Source of the DNA: Wenzhouxiangella sp. XN201
GTDB taxonomy: Bacteria; Pseudomonadota; Gammaproteobacteria; Xanthomonadales; Wenzhouxiangellaceae
Assembly (NCBI RefSeq): GCF_011008905.1
Contig: NZ_JAAIVI010000019.1
Span: 1-64,000 of the forward strand
Length of the DNA: 64,000 nt
Reading direction: 5' to 3'
Below, piece after piece: positions 43,534-51,028 of the stretch; positions within the stretch are counted from its first letter, which is position 1; every line of letters starts with the position of its first letter. A program made the translations under genes and the position numbers. Under the pieces are notes generated by a model. It worked only from the letters and a program-made list of their open reading frames with translations. It ran no database searches and had not been told where the DNA came from.

Positions 43534-44490
43534 TCAGGAAAGAATCGGGGCAAGCGCCTGACCAATACGCGCCTGCTGTTCGGGGGTGGTGAGCTCTGCA
43601 AGGATCGCCGCGAAGCGCGGCTCTTCGACGCCCGAGCCGATGTACTGCCAGCGATAGGCCTTGAGCAGCCCCGCATGCACGCCGGCCCGCTCTTCGGGCG
43701 AAAGATTGCGCGCAATAATGGCGGCGAAGTACCTGGCGTCGGCCTGGGCCTGCGCGCCGATGATGCCGTCGACGGCGGCAACCAGTTCGATCAGGTCGTC
43801 GACTGCGCTGTCGCGCTGCTGGGCATCGAGCGAGGCATGCTCGCGGCGCCACTCGAGTTCATCGAGGATGGCGTGCTGCGATTCTTCCCGCCAGTGGAAC
43901 AGGAACACGTCCTTGAACAGATCCGACAGGTTGTCCTGCGGCTCGATGCTCTGCTTGTAGTGAGCCTGGGTGAACAGCTCGATCAGGCAGGTCAGCGCCA
44001 GCACCGACCAGGTCGACTTCGACAGCACGGCACGGGCGACGTCGTTGGGCCGGGCGGCCAGCTCGTAGCCGTCGGGCATGCCGGCGCCGATCATGGCGTC
44101 GATGCGACGGAACAGTTCCTGGTGCTTGAGCTCTTCGTCGCTGAAGCGCACCAGCGCTTCGAGCGCCACCTGGTCGCCCAGGATGTGGTCCTGGCTGACT
44201 TCCAGGATCTTGGCGTTGATGAAGCGCTCGACCAGGCCGAAGATATTGGCGTAGGTGCGACCCTGTACCTGGCTCAGCAAACGCTGCTCGTCGGCGTCGA
44301 GGAAGGTCAGGCGGTCGACCTGCGACAGGCCGGTCGGCAGGAAGCTCTTGCTGAAGTCGAACTCGCGGCCGGCAATAACATCGCGGTCGATGTCCCAGCG
44401 GACGCGCTTGGATACTTCGATGCAGCGCGCGTAGCGGGCCTCATCGTCGATCGTGAATGAAGGTTGTGCTGCTTGGGCTTGCATGTGCAT
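43534..44490 (-). CDS. Ferritin-like diiron protein
   Basis: The 318-residue protein is helical with paired carboxylate/His motifs: FGLVERFINAKIL (Glu), FSDEELKHQELF (E-x-x-H), LIELFTQAHY (Glu) and WREESQHAILDELEW (E-x-x-H). That is the ligand set of a ferritin-like diiron centre, as in oxygenases or N-oxygenases; the specific reaction is not readable. It is cytoplasmic, with no membrane segment. GGAG precedes the ATG at 44490. It lies 31 bp upstream of the OsmC gene and is probably co-transcribed, suggesting an oxidative-stress setting. Confidence 0.8.
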   Translation of the reverse strand: MHMQAQAAQPSFTIDDEARYARCIEVSKRVRWDIDRDVIAGREFDFSKSFLPTGLSQVDRLTFLDADEQRLLSQVQGRTYANIFGLVERFINAKILEVSQDHILGDQVALEALVRFSDEELKHQELFRRIDAMIGAGMPDGYELAARPNDVARAVLSKSTWSVLALTCLIELFTQAHYKQSIEPQDNLSDLFKDVFLFHWREESQHAILDELEWRREHASLDAQQRDSAVDDLIELVAAVDGIIGAQAQADARYFAAIIARNLSPEERAGVHAGLLKAYRWQYIGSGVEEPRFAAILAELTTPEQQARIGQALAPILS

Positions 44491-44624
44491 TGCATTTCTC
44501 CGTTGTTAGGGGCCGGGCGGTGAGTCGACCGGCTGTGCAACCAGGTTGAGGCTTGCGCGTAACCGAAGGATTTCCGCAGCGTTGGGTTTTGTTACCGCTC
44601 GGTTACCGGAAGGTGGCGTGGGTG

Positions 44625-44882
44625 TCAGCGGGTCTCGACCGAGGCTCTGGCGCCGCGCACTTCATTCAAGCGCTGCCACGAAAGTCGCGTGACATGCACG
44701 ATGTTCACGAGCGCGAACACCAGGTTCCAGCCGATGACGGTGACCAGCAGTTCGTTGCGTGAAGCGAAGTAGCCGATCAGGCACAGCACCGCCAGCAGCG
44801 AGAACACCCGCAGCAACAACATGTCGCGTACGAAGTAGGCGGCCAGGTAGAGAAAATTGGCGCAGTAGATCAGCAGGTCCAT
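44625..44882 (-). CDS. Small three-helix membrane protein (Popeye-like N-terminus)
   Basis: An 85-residue protein with three hydrophobic helices and the sequence YCANFLYLAAYFVRDMLLLR, which resembles the membrane part of Popeye-type proteins (A-N-x-x-x-x-x-x-x-x-V-R-D-x-x-x-L-R). No cyclic-nucleotide-binding domain is attached. Function unknown. It is a single gene between the diiron protein and the sensor kinase, all on the minus strand. Confidence 0.8.
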   Translation of the reverse strand: MDLLIYCANFLYLAAYFVRDMLLLRVFSLLAVLCLIGYFASRNELLVTVIGWNLVFALVNIVHVTRLSWQRLNEVRGARASVETR

Positions 44883-44992
44883 GACGGGTCTCCTTGCAAG
44901 CGGCTTGGCCGCTATGGGTTCGAGGATTCCAGCATGGGGGTCGAAGGAAACCGTCGGATGTCACAACGGTTTCGGAATGCAGCAGGTTTGTA

Positions 44993-47839
44993 TCAGTTCG
45001 GCAACAGGCGCCGGAGTGCGCGGAACAGCTCGACGGTGTTGATGGGTTTTTCCAGCGGCGGCGGCAGGTCGAGCCGGGCCAGCGTGTCTTCGGGAACCTG
45101 TTCGAGATAGCCGCTGTAGAGCAGCGCGGGTAGCCTGGGCTGGCGCTTGCGCAGCCCCTCGATGAACTCCAGGCCATTCATTTCCGGCATGGTGTAGTCG
45201 ACGATCACCAGGTCGGCAGGCAACTCGGGGCCATCGAGCATGCCCAGCGCCTCGGCCGGCGACGGGCAATGCATCGCCTCGAGTCCGAAGGTTTCGAGCT
45301 GGTCGACCATGAAACGACCCACGGATGCCTGGTCGTCGACCACCAGCACCCGGCCCCTCAGTTGCCCCGCTGCGGCAAGATCCGGCGGCGGCACTGCGGC
45401 GGGCTCGGCCGCGGTCGCCTGGTGGACGGGCAGCAGGATGTTGAAGGTCGTGCCCCGGCCGGGCTCGATGACGAGGTCGATATGTCCGCCGTGTTCGTGG
45501 ACGATGCCGTGGACGATCGCCAGGCCCATGCCGCTGCCGCGACCGGTCGGCTTGGTCGAGAAGAACGGTTCGAAAACCCGGTCCCGCAGGTCTTCGGCAA
45601 TGCCGGCGCCGGAATCGCGGATGCTGAGTTCGACGAATTCACCCTCGACCGCTTCATGGCAGGCGTCGCAGCTGTGCCCTTCGACGGTGCGCGAGGCAAG
45701 CCCGATCAGGATGCGGCCGCGTCCGTCCATCGCGTCGCGGGCATTGATACACAGGTTCAGCAGGACCTGTTCGGCCTGGACCGGATCGAGGAAGACGCGC
45801 GGCACGGATTCCTCGAGCTGATAGTCGATTTCGACACTGCTGGGAATGGTGGAGTGCAGCAGGGTCGCGCCGTTGCGCACGACGCGGGCCAGGTCGAGCG
45901 GCTCCGGGTTGCCCATGCCACCGCGGCTGAAGGTGAGCAGCTGCCGCACGAGGTCGGCCGCGCGCGAAGCCGACTCGGTCGCCTGCACCAGGTAGCGATC
46001 GAGGCGGTCGGGGTCCTTGCCGCCTGCTTCGGGTTCGGCAAGCGCGGCGCGGGCCAGCCCCAGGTAGCCCAGGGCGCCGGTCAGGACATTGTTGAAATCG
46101 TGCGCAATGCCGCCCGCCAGGTGGCCGATGGCTTCCATTTTCTGCGCCTGACGCAGCTGTGCTTCGAGCTGGATGCGGCGCCGTTCCGAGGCCTGGCGCT
46201 CGCTGATGTCGCGCAGGTAGCCGACGAAGATGTTGCCGTCGCGCCCCGGCGCCACGGCCACGGCCAGCTCGACCGGAAATTCGCTGCCGTCGCGTCGCAG
46301 CGCCCGGATTTCCGAGCGACGGCCGAACAGCTCGCTGTTGCCGGTGCGCAGATGCTGTTCCAGGGCTTTTCGGTAGTCTTCCCGGTAGCGTTCGGGAATG
46401 ATCAGCTCGGCCAGCATCTGGCCGTTGATCTCGTCGGGCTGCCAGCCGAAACAGTCGACCGCCGCGGGATTGACGCCGAGGACGCGGCCGGTCGTATCCA
46501 TCACGATGATCGCGTCGAGCGACGCTTCGATGGTGGCCCGCAATCGGCGTTCACTGCGGCGCAAGTCGGCCTCGCGCTGGCGGCGGTCGGTCACGTCCCG
46601 GGTCACTGCCAGGATGCGGTCGACGCCGGAGAGCGTGACCCGGTTGAGCGTGACCTCGTCCCAGTGGACACTGCCGTCGCGGTTTCGCATCTGCCACTCG
46701 ACACGTTGCGGCTCTCCTTCCGCCGCCTTGCGAAGCAGCGCCGCGGCCGCTTCGCTCGTATAGGGCGGAATACCGGAGCTCAGGTGGCCGCAGCTAATCT
46801 GCAACATTTCATCGCGCGTGTAGCCGAAGGTCTCGCAGGCCTTGCGGTTCATGTCGACAATCGCGCCGGTGTGCATGTCGTGAACCAGGATCGGATCCTC
46901 GGCGGACTCGAACATCGTGCGATAGCTGGCCTCGGAAGCACGCAGGGCGGACTCGGTCTCGGCCCGCTGCAGTTCCGCACTCGCCCGCACCGAGAATATG
47001 CGGAGCAAGTGCTCGACCAGGCTGGCGTCGGGCAACGCACCGCAATGGCAGACCGACAGCACACCCACCGACTCGCCGCCCGGACCGGTCAGGGGGAATC
47101 CGGCATAGCTCGTGAACTTGAACTCGGCCAGCATTGCATCGCTGGGATGGGTCTGCCCGAGCACGTCTGAAATGAAGGTGAAGCCTTCCGCGAGGGCATC
47201 GGCGCAAGGCGTTCCCGCGCTGGTGTAGCAGGGGGGTTCGACGAAGTCCCCGTTGTACCAGGCGCTGAGTGCCCGCAGGGTTTCGGGCTCGCGCTCGACG
47301 ATCCGGGCGATGAAGGCGAATTGCACCCCAAGTGCATCGGCGAGGTTGGCGACGATCAGATCGAACACTTCCGGCCCGGTGGCTGAGGAGACGCTCAGGG
47401 CAATACGCTCGAGTGCAAATTCGGTTCGGCGCTGTGCCGTCACGTCGGTGGCCATCAGGCACACGCCGGCCACCTGTCCATCGGTGCCGAAGAGCGGGAA
47501 CTTGCGGGTACTGAAGGTGCGCTGGCGCGCGTCGAGCACGAACTCTTCTTCAAACGTCTTTCCGGCGCCCAGGCTCAGGACCTCGGCGTCGTTGGCCTGA
47601 AGCTGCCGGCTTAGAAAGCCCGGAAAGAGGTCCGAGTCGCTCTTGCCCAGGTAGTCTGCCGCCGTGCCACCGAGCAACTCGACGAACGGCCGGTTGACGT
47701 GGATGTAGCGACCGTCGAGATCCTTGACCGCGGTGATGACCGAACTATTGTCGAGTAGCTGGCGGAACTGCGCGCACTGCAGGACTCCGGAATCGGAGTC
47801 GGTCGCGGGGACTGCTTCAGCCGGCGAATGGCGCTTCAT
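44993..47839 (-). CDS. Hybrid sensor histidine kinase with PAS-GAF-PAS-PAS input and receiver domain
   Basis: The 948-residue protein has no membrane helix. In order: PAS (about 25-145, VKDLDGRYIHVNRPFVEL), GAF (about 150-300), PAS (about 305-425, ILVHDMHTGAIVDMNRKAC), PAS (about 435-555), HisKA with GGIAHDFNNVLTG (His near 580), HATPase (CINARDAMDGRG, GSGMGLAIVHGIV) and a C-terminal receiver with VDYTMPEMNG (Asp near 879). It would sense a cytoplasmic or redox signal through the PAS/GAF domains. The adjacent OmpR-type regulator, 78 bp upstream on the same strand, is the likely partner. Confidence 0.94.
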   Translation of the reverse strand: MKRHSPAEAVPATDSDSGVLQCAQFRQLLDNSSVITAVKDLDGRYIHVNRPFVELLGGTAADYLGKSDSDLFPGFLSRQLQANDAEVLSLGAGKTFEEEFVLDARQRTFSTRKFPLFGTDGQVAGVCLMATDVTAQRRTEFALERIALSVSSATGPEVFDLIVANLADALGVQFAFIARIVEREPETLRALSAWYNGDFVEPPCYTSAGTPCADALAEGFTFISDVLGQTHPSDAMLAEFKFTSYAGFPLTGPGGESVGVLSVCHCGALPDASLVEHLLRIFSVRASAELQRAETESALRASEASYRTMFESAEDPILVHDMHTGAIVDMNRKACETFGYTRDEMLQISCGHLSSGIPPYTSEAAAALLRKAAEGEPQRVEWQMRNRDGSVHWDEVTLNRVTLSGVDRILAVTRDVTDRRQREADLRRSERRLRATIEASLDAIIVMDTTGRVLGVNPAAVDCFGWQPDEINGQMLAELIIPERYREDYRKALEQHLRTGNSELFGRRSEIRALRRDGSEFPVELAVAVAPGRDGNIFVGYLRDISERQASERRRIQLEAQLRQAQKMEAIGHLAGGIAHDFNNVLTGALGYLGLARAALAEPEAGGKDPDRLDRYLVQATESASRAADLVRQLLTFSRGGMGNPEPLDLARVVRNGATLLHSTIPSSVEIDYQLEESVPRVFLDPVQAEQVLLNLCINARDAMDGRGRILIGLASRTVEGHSCDACHEAVEGEFVELSIRDSGAGIAEDLRDRVFEPFFSTKPTGRGSGMGLAIVHGIVHEHGGHIDLVIEPGRGTTFNILLPVHQATAAEPAAVPPPDLAAAGQLRGRVLVVDDQASVGRFMVDQLETFGLEAMHCPSPAEALGMLDGPELPADLVIVDYTMPEMNGLEFIEGLRKRQPRLPALLYSGYLEQVPEDTLARLDLPPPLEKPINTVELFRALRRLLPN

Positions 47840-47917
47840 GCCCGGAGTCTATTCCCGCTGAAGCGCGGCGGAAAGGCCGTGAAACCAGGCGGCAACAATT
47901 GAAACGGAATGGAAACA

Positions 47918-48640
47918 TCAGGGTTTGCGGGGTGTGAAGGTATAGCCCACACCACGCACGGTCCGGATCAGGTCGTCGCAGCCGGGGTGGGCGCCGAGTT
48001 TGCGCCGAAGCCTCGCGATGCGGATATCGATACTGCGATCGAACGGGTCCCACTCGCGGTTCTGGGTCATGTTGAGCAGCTGGTCTCTCGACAACACCCG
48101 GCCGGCATGATCGACCAGCGCGAGCAGCAGATCGAATTCCATGCGCGTCAATTCGATGTCGGTACCGTCTTCGGCCGTCAGCCGGCGACCTTCACGATCG
48201 AGCCTGAGCGGACCGATGCTGCTGGTCGCGGATGCCGCCGGGGCTTGCTGGCCGTTCTTGCGGTAGCGTCGAAGGACACTGCGCACCCGCGCGAGCAGCT
48301 CACGCGGCTCGAACGGCTTGACCAGGTAATCGTCGGCGCCGATCTCGAGACCGAGGATCCGGTCGATGGGCTCACCGGCGCCCGAGACGATGATGATCGG
48401 GATGTCGTGGTGTTCGCGGATGAAACGCGCCAGGCTCAGCCCGTCCTCGCCCGGCAGGCCGATGTCCAGGATGACCAGGTCGGGGATGGCAGCGTCGAGC
48501 TGACTGCGCGCCGACTGCGCGCTGTCGGTTACCTGGACGTGGTAGTCGTGACTATTGCCATGACTCTCGAAAACGTCGCACATCAGCTGCCGGATGACCG
48601 GGTCGTCATCAACCACCAGCAGTTCGTGGGTCGGATCCAT
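47918..48640 (-). CDS. OmpR-family response regulator
   Basis: A 240-residue regulator with a receiver domain (VVDDDPVIRQLM, phospho-acceptor Asp59 in VILDIGLPGEDG, VKPFEP) and a winged-helix DNA-binding domain (LTRMEFDLLLALVDHAGRVL, RSIDIRIARLRRKLGAHPG, IRTVRGVGYTF). GGAGG lies upstream of the ATG at 48640. It precedes the hybrid histidine kinase and probably receives phosphate from it. Confidence 0.94.
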   Translation of the reverse strand: MDPTHELLVVDDDPVIRQLMCDVFESHGNSHDYHVQVTDSAQSARSQLDAAIPDLVILDIGLPGEDGLSLARFIREHHDIPIIIVSGAGEPIDRILGLEIGADDYLVKPFEPRELLARVRSVLRRYRKNGQQAPAASATSSIGPLRLDREGRRLTAEDGTDIELTRMEFDLLLALVDHAGRVLSRDQLLNMTQNREWDPFDRSIDIRIARLRRKLGAHPGCDDLIRTVRGVGYTFTPRKP

Positions 48641-48775
48641 TGCAACAGAGCCTCCGCCGGTCGTTGGCCGATTATGCTCCGATCGGTCGGATGCTTCCAC
48701 CCTGCAGTTCGCTATGCCTTGACCTCGACGCGAGGCCGGGACAAAGTTGCCGTAGGAAGATCACGGGATTCAGCC

Positions 48776-50014
48776 ATGAAGCGACGTCAACTTCTCCAGG
48801 GCCTTTTGGCCGCGCCGCTGGTCTGGCCGCTGGCCGGACTTCAGGCGGCCGAGTCGAGGCCCGATAACGGCCGCCGGGTGGTGGTGGTCGGCGCCGGTGC
48901 TTTCGGCGGCTGGACGGCCCTGCGCCTGGCCCAGTCGGGGGCGCAGGTCACGCTCATCGAACGCTTCTCGCCCGGGCATTTCATGTCGAGTTCCGGGGGC
49001 GACTCACGGGTGATCCGGCACATGTACACCAATCCGCTATACGTACGCATGGTCGAGCGTTCGTTGGCGCTATACCGCCAGGCCGATCGCGAGTGGCACA
49101 AGCGCCTGCTGCACCCGATTGGCGTGCTGTTCATGCGCCAGCCGGCCGGGGCCGGATTCTTCGAGGCCGGCAAACCGGCGCTGTCGGAAGTGGGTATCGA
49201 GCATGAGCGTCTCGGGCCCGAGGAGATCGCGGCCCGCTGGCCGCAGATCGGTGTCGACGGCCTCGACGAGGCGATCTACGAGCCCCAAGCCGGCTATCTG
49301 ATGGCCCGCCGTGCCTGCGAGGCGGTGTATGCCGCGCTGCAGCGCGCCGGCGGTCGGGTCGTTGCCGGCCAGGCCAAGCCAGGCACGATGCGTTCCGGGC
49401 GTCTCGAATCGGCCCGTCTGCCCGACGGCAGCGAAGTTCGCGCCGACGATTTCGTGTTCGCCTGCGGTCCCTGGCTGCCCGAGTTGTTTTCCGAAGTGCT
49501 CGGCCCGGTGCTCGAGACCTCGCGCCAGGACATCTACTATTTTTCGCCGCCGACCGACGGGCCCGGCCATTCCGAGAACGAGCTGCCGGTCTGGGCCGAT
49601 TTCGGCGAGCGCCTGTGGTACGGCATACCCGGCAATCGACGCTGGGGCTTCAAGGTGGCCGACGATACCCGCGGCGAGCCGGTCGAGCCGCAAGACCGCG
49701 ACCGCCAGGTCGATCACGCGCACGTCGAAATGGCGCGCGAATTCATGCGCCGGCGCTTTCCGGCAATGGGCGATGCCGCGCTCGAAGGGGCGCGCTTCTG
49801 CCAGTACACCAACACCCCCGATGGCGATTTCATCCTCGACCGCCATCCCGAAGCCGCCAACCTGTGGCTGGTCGGCGGCGGCTCGGGCCATGGCTTCAAG
49901 CACGGCCCGGCGCTGGGCGAGCTGGTGGCCGAGTCCGTGCTGCGAGGCGAGCAGGCCGAGCCGGCCTTCGCGCTGTCGCGCTTCGACCGGCAGGCCGACG
50001 CAAACGGGGAATGA
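48776..50014 (+). CDS. FAD-dependent oxidoreductase (sarcosine oxidase/DAO-like) with Tat-type signal
   Basis: The 412-residue protein begins MKRRQLLQGLLAAPLVWPLA, a twin-arginine-like signal (R-R-Q-L-L), followed by an FAD Rossmann motif VVVVGAGAFGGWTALRLA and DAO-family segments MSSSGGDSRVIRHMYTNP, FACGPWLPELF and LVGGGSGHGFKHGPALGELV. These match monomeric sarcosine oxidase/N-methyl amino acid oxidases. Export by Tat with bound FAD is expected. The start ATG at 48776 is required for the signal peptide. It is divergent from the two-component genes. Confidence 0.9.
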   Translation: MKRRQLLQGLLAAPLVWPLAGLQAAESRPDNGRRVVVVGAGAFGGWTALRLAQSGAQVTLIERFSPGHFMSSSGGDSRVIRHMYTNPLYVRMVERSLALYRQADREWHKRLLHPIGVLFMRQPAGAGFFEAGKPALSEVGIEHERLGPEEIAARWPQIGVDGLDEAIYEPQAGYLMARRACEAVYAALQRAGGRVVAGQAKPGTMRSGRLESARLPDGSEVRADDFVFACGPWLPELFSEVLGPVLETSRQDIYYFSPPTDGPGHSENELPVWADFGERLWYGIPGNRRWGFKVADDTRGEPVEPQDRDRQVDHAHVEMAREFMRRRFPAMGDAALEGARFCQYTNTPDGDFILDRHPEAANLWLVGGGSGHGFKHGPALGELVAESVLRGEQAEPAFALSRFDRQADANGE

Positions 50015-50026
50015 ATCGCCGCGGTA

Positions 50027-50446
50027 TCAGGCGTAGGTTTCAGTCGTTTCGCTGACCTGTTCGGGGCGGGCGTGGCCGCGCAACCACTCGGTCAAGGCCG
50101 CCTCGTCCAATTCATCGGCAGCGAGCGCCATGAAAACAGGATAGAGGTCGCTGTCATCGGCAACGAGCTGATAGCCGTTGAGTTCCAGAAAGAGTTCACA
50201 GGCCACGGCAGCCGTTCGCTTGTTGCCATCCACGAACGGGTGGTTGCGGCTCAAGCCGAACGCATACGCTGCAGCCAACGAGATCATGTCGACATCTTCA
50301 CCGTAAACGTGCCTCTGTTGCGGACGCGCCAGTGCCGGCTCCAGCATGCCTCGGTCCCGCACACCGGAGCCGCCCCCATGCTCGATCAACTGGCGCTCGT
50401 GGACTGCCTCGATCAACTCGGTTGAAAGCCAGACCGGATCGCTCAT
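50027..50446 (-). CDS. doc: Doc-type Fic toxin
   Basis: The 139-residue protein carries the Doc signature HPFVDGNKRTA with the catalytic His and surrounding LIEHGGGSGVRDRGMLEPAL. Doc phosphorylates EF-Tu in Phd-Doc systems. It lies 3 bp after an AbrB/MazE-type antitoxin gene on the same strand, instead of a Phd gene. Confidence 0.93.
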   Translation of the reverse strand: MSDPVWLSTELIEAVHERQLIEHGGGSGVRDRGMLEPALARPQQRHVYGEDVDMISLAAAYAFGLSRNHPFVDGNKRTAAVACELFLELNGYQLVADDSDLYPVFMALAADELDEAALTEWLRGHARPEQVSETTETYA

Positions 50447-50449
50447 GAC

Positions 50450-50677
50450 CTATTCCGCCAGCTTTTTGAGCAGGTTGCGACGCTTGCGCATGATCTTCTC
50501 GGCCACATCCATCTGCCGGGCCAGCTCGGGGTCGTAGGGGCTGAGCACGATACCGTCGGGCGTTTCGCGCACCATCAGCTCGTCGCCGCGGCCCACGCGC
50601 AGGCGCTCGAGCACGTCCTTGGGCAGGATGACGCCGGTGGAATTGCCGATGGCGGAGACTTTGAGCTTGCGGGTCAT
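50450..50677 (-). CDS. AbrB/SpoVT-type antitoxin of the Doc pair
   Basis: A 75-residue protein whose first half is an AbrB/MazE swapped-hairpin domain (KVSAIGNSTGVILPKDVLER, RGDELMVRETPDGIVLSPY) and whose C-terminal helix (MDVAEKIMRKRRNLLKKLAE) would bind the toxin. It is the probable antitoxin and autorepressor of the Doc toxin. The ATG at 50677 is taken; an earlier in-frame start is less likely. Confidence 0.88.
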   Translation of the reverse strand: MTRKLKVSAIGNSTGVILPKDVLERLRVGRGDELMVRETPDGIVLSPYDPELARQMDVAEKIMRKRRNLLKKLAE

Positions 50678-50759
50678 GGGGCGGCTCGGGAATGGTTGTT
50701 TCGGGCAGTATAACAAATGTATTACAGCACTTGGGCGGGCCGGGGCGACAGCGCCATTG

Positions 50760-50932
50760 TCATCCCGGACGGCGCGTCAGCGCCGAGCCGGGATCTCGCA
50801 CGGTGAGGCGGGCACTCAGCCGGGCCGTGCCCAGACTCGGCGTGGGAGGTCCCGGCTCGGAGGCCGGGACGACACATGGGTGCCGTAGTGATATCCAGTG
50901 TGTGAGGTCCCGGCTCTGGGGCCGGGACGACA
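50760..50932. repeat. Three REP-like palindromes in one gap
   Basis: Copies lie at about 50760-50801, 50842-50874 and 50902-50932. Copies two and three read GAGGTCCCGGCTC-n-GGCCGGGACGACA; the first is a longer variant around CCCGGACGGCGCG...CGCCGAGCCGGG. Nothing codes in 50717-51028. Each can fold into a GC hairpin. Confidence 0.85.
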
Positions 50933-50954
50933 TTTCAGTGTCATCTTGGGTGGC

Positions 50955-50999
50955 TAATAAAGCGGCGGCCGCGTCCCTGGAAGGGAACGCGGCCGCCGG
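50955..50999 (-). terminator. Terminator of the TonB-dependent receptor gene
   Basis: A long GC stem (CGGCGGCCGCG...CGCGGCCGCCG, 50963-50998) lies about 30 bp beyond the receptor stop codon and is followed on the minus strand by CTTTATTA. The T-tract is short but the stem is exceptionally strong. Confidence 0.75.
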
Positions 51000-51028
51000 G
51001 TAGTGCAGGGGCGAGGTATTGGTTGTCG

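Noticed and set aside
45269-47170. 633-residue open frame on the plus strand
   Set aside because: It is antisense to the multi-domain histidine kinase, which has clear PAS, HisKA and HATPase motifs. The long frame is a by-product of high GC.
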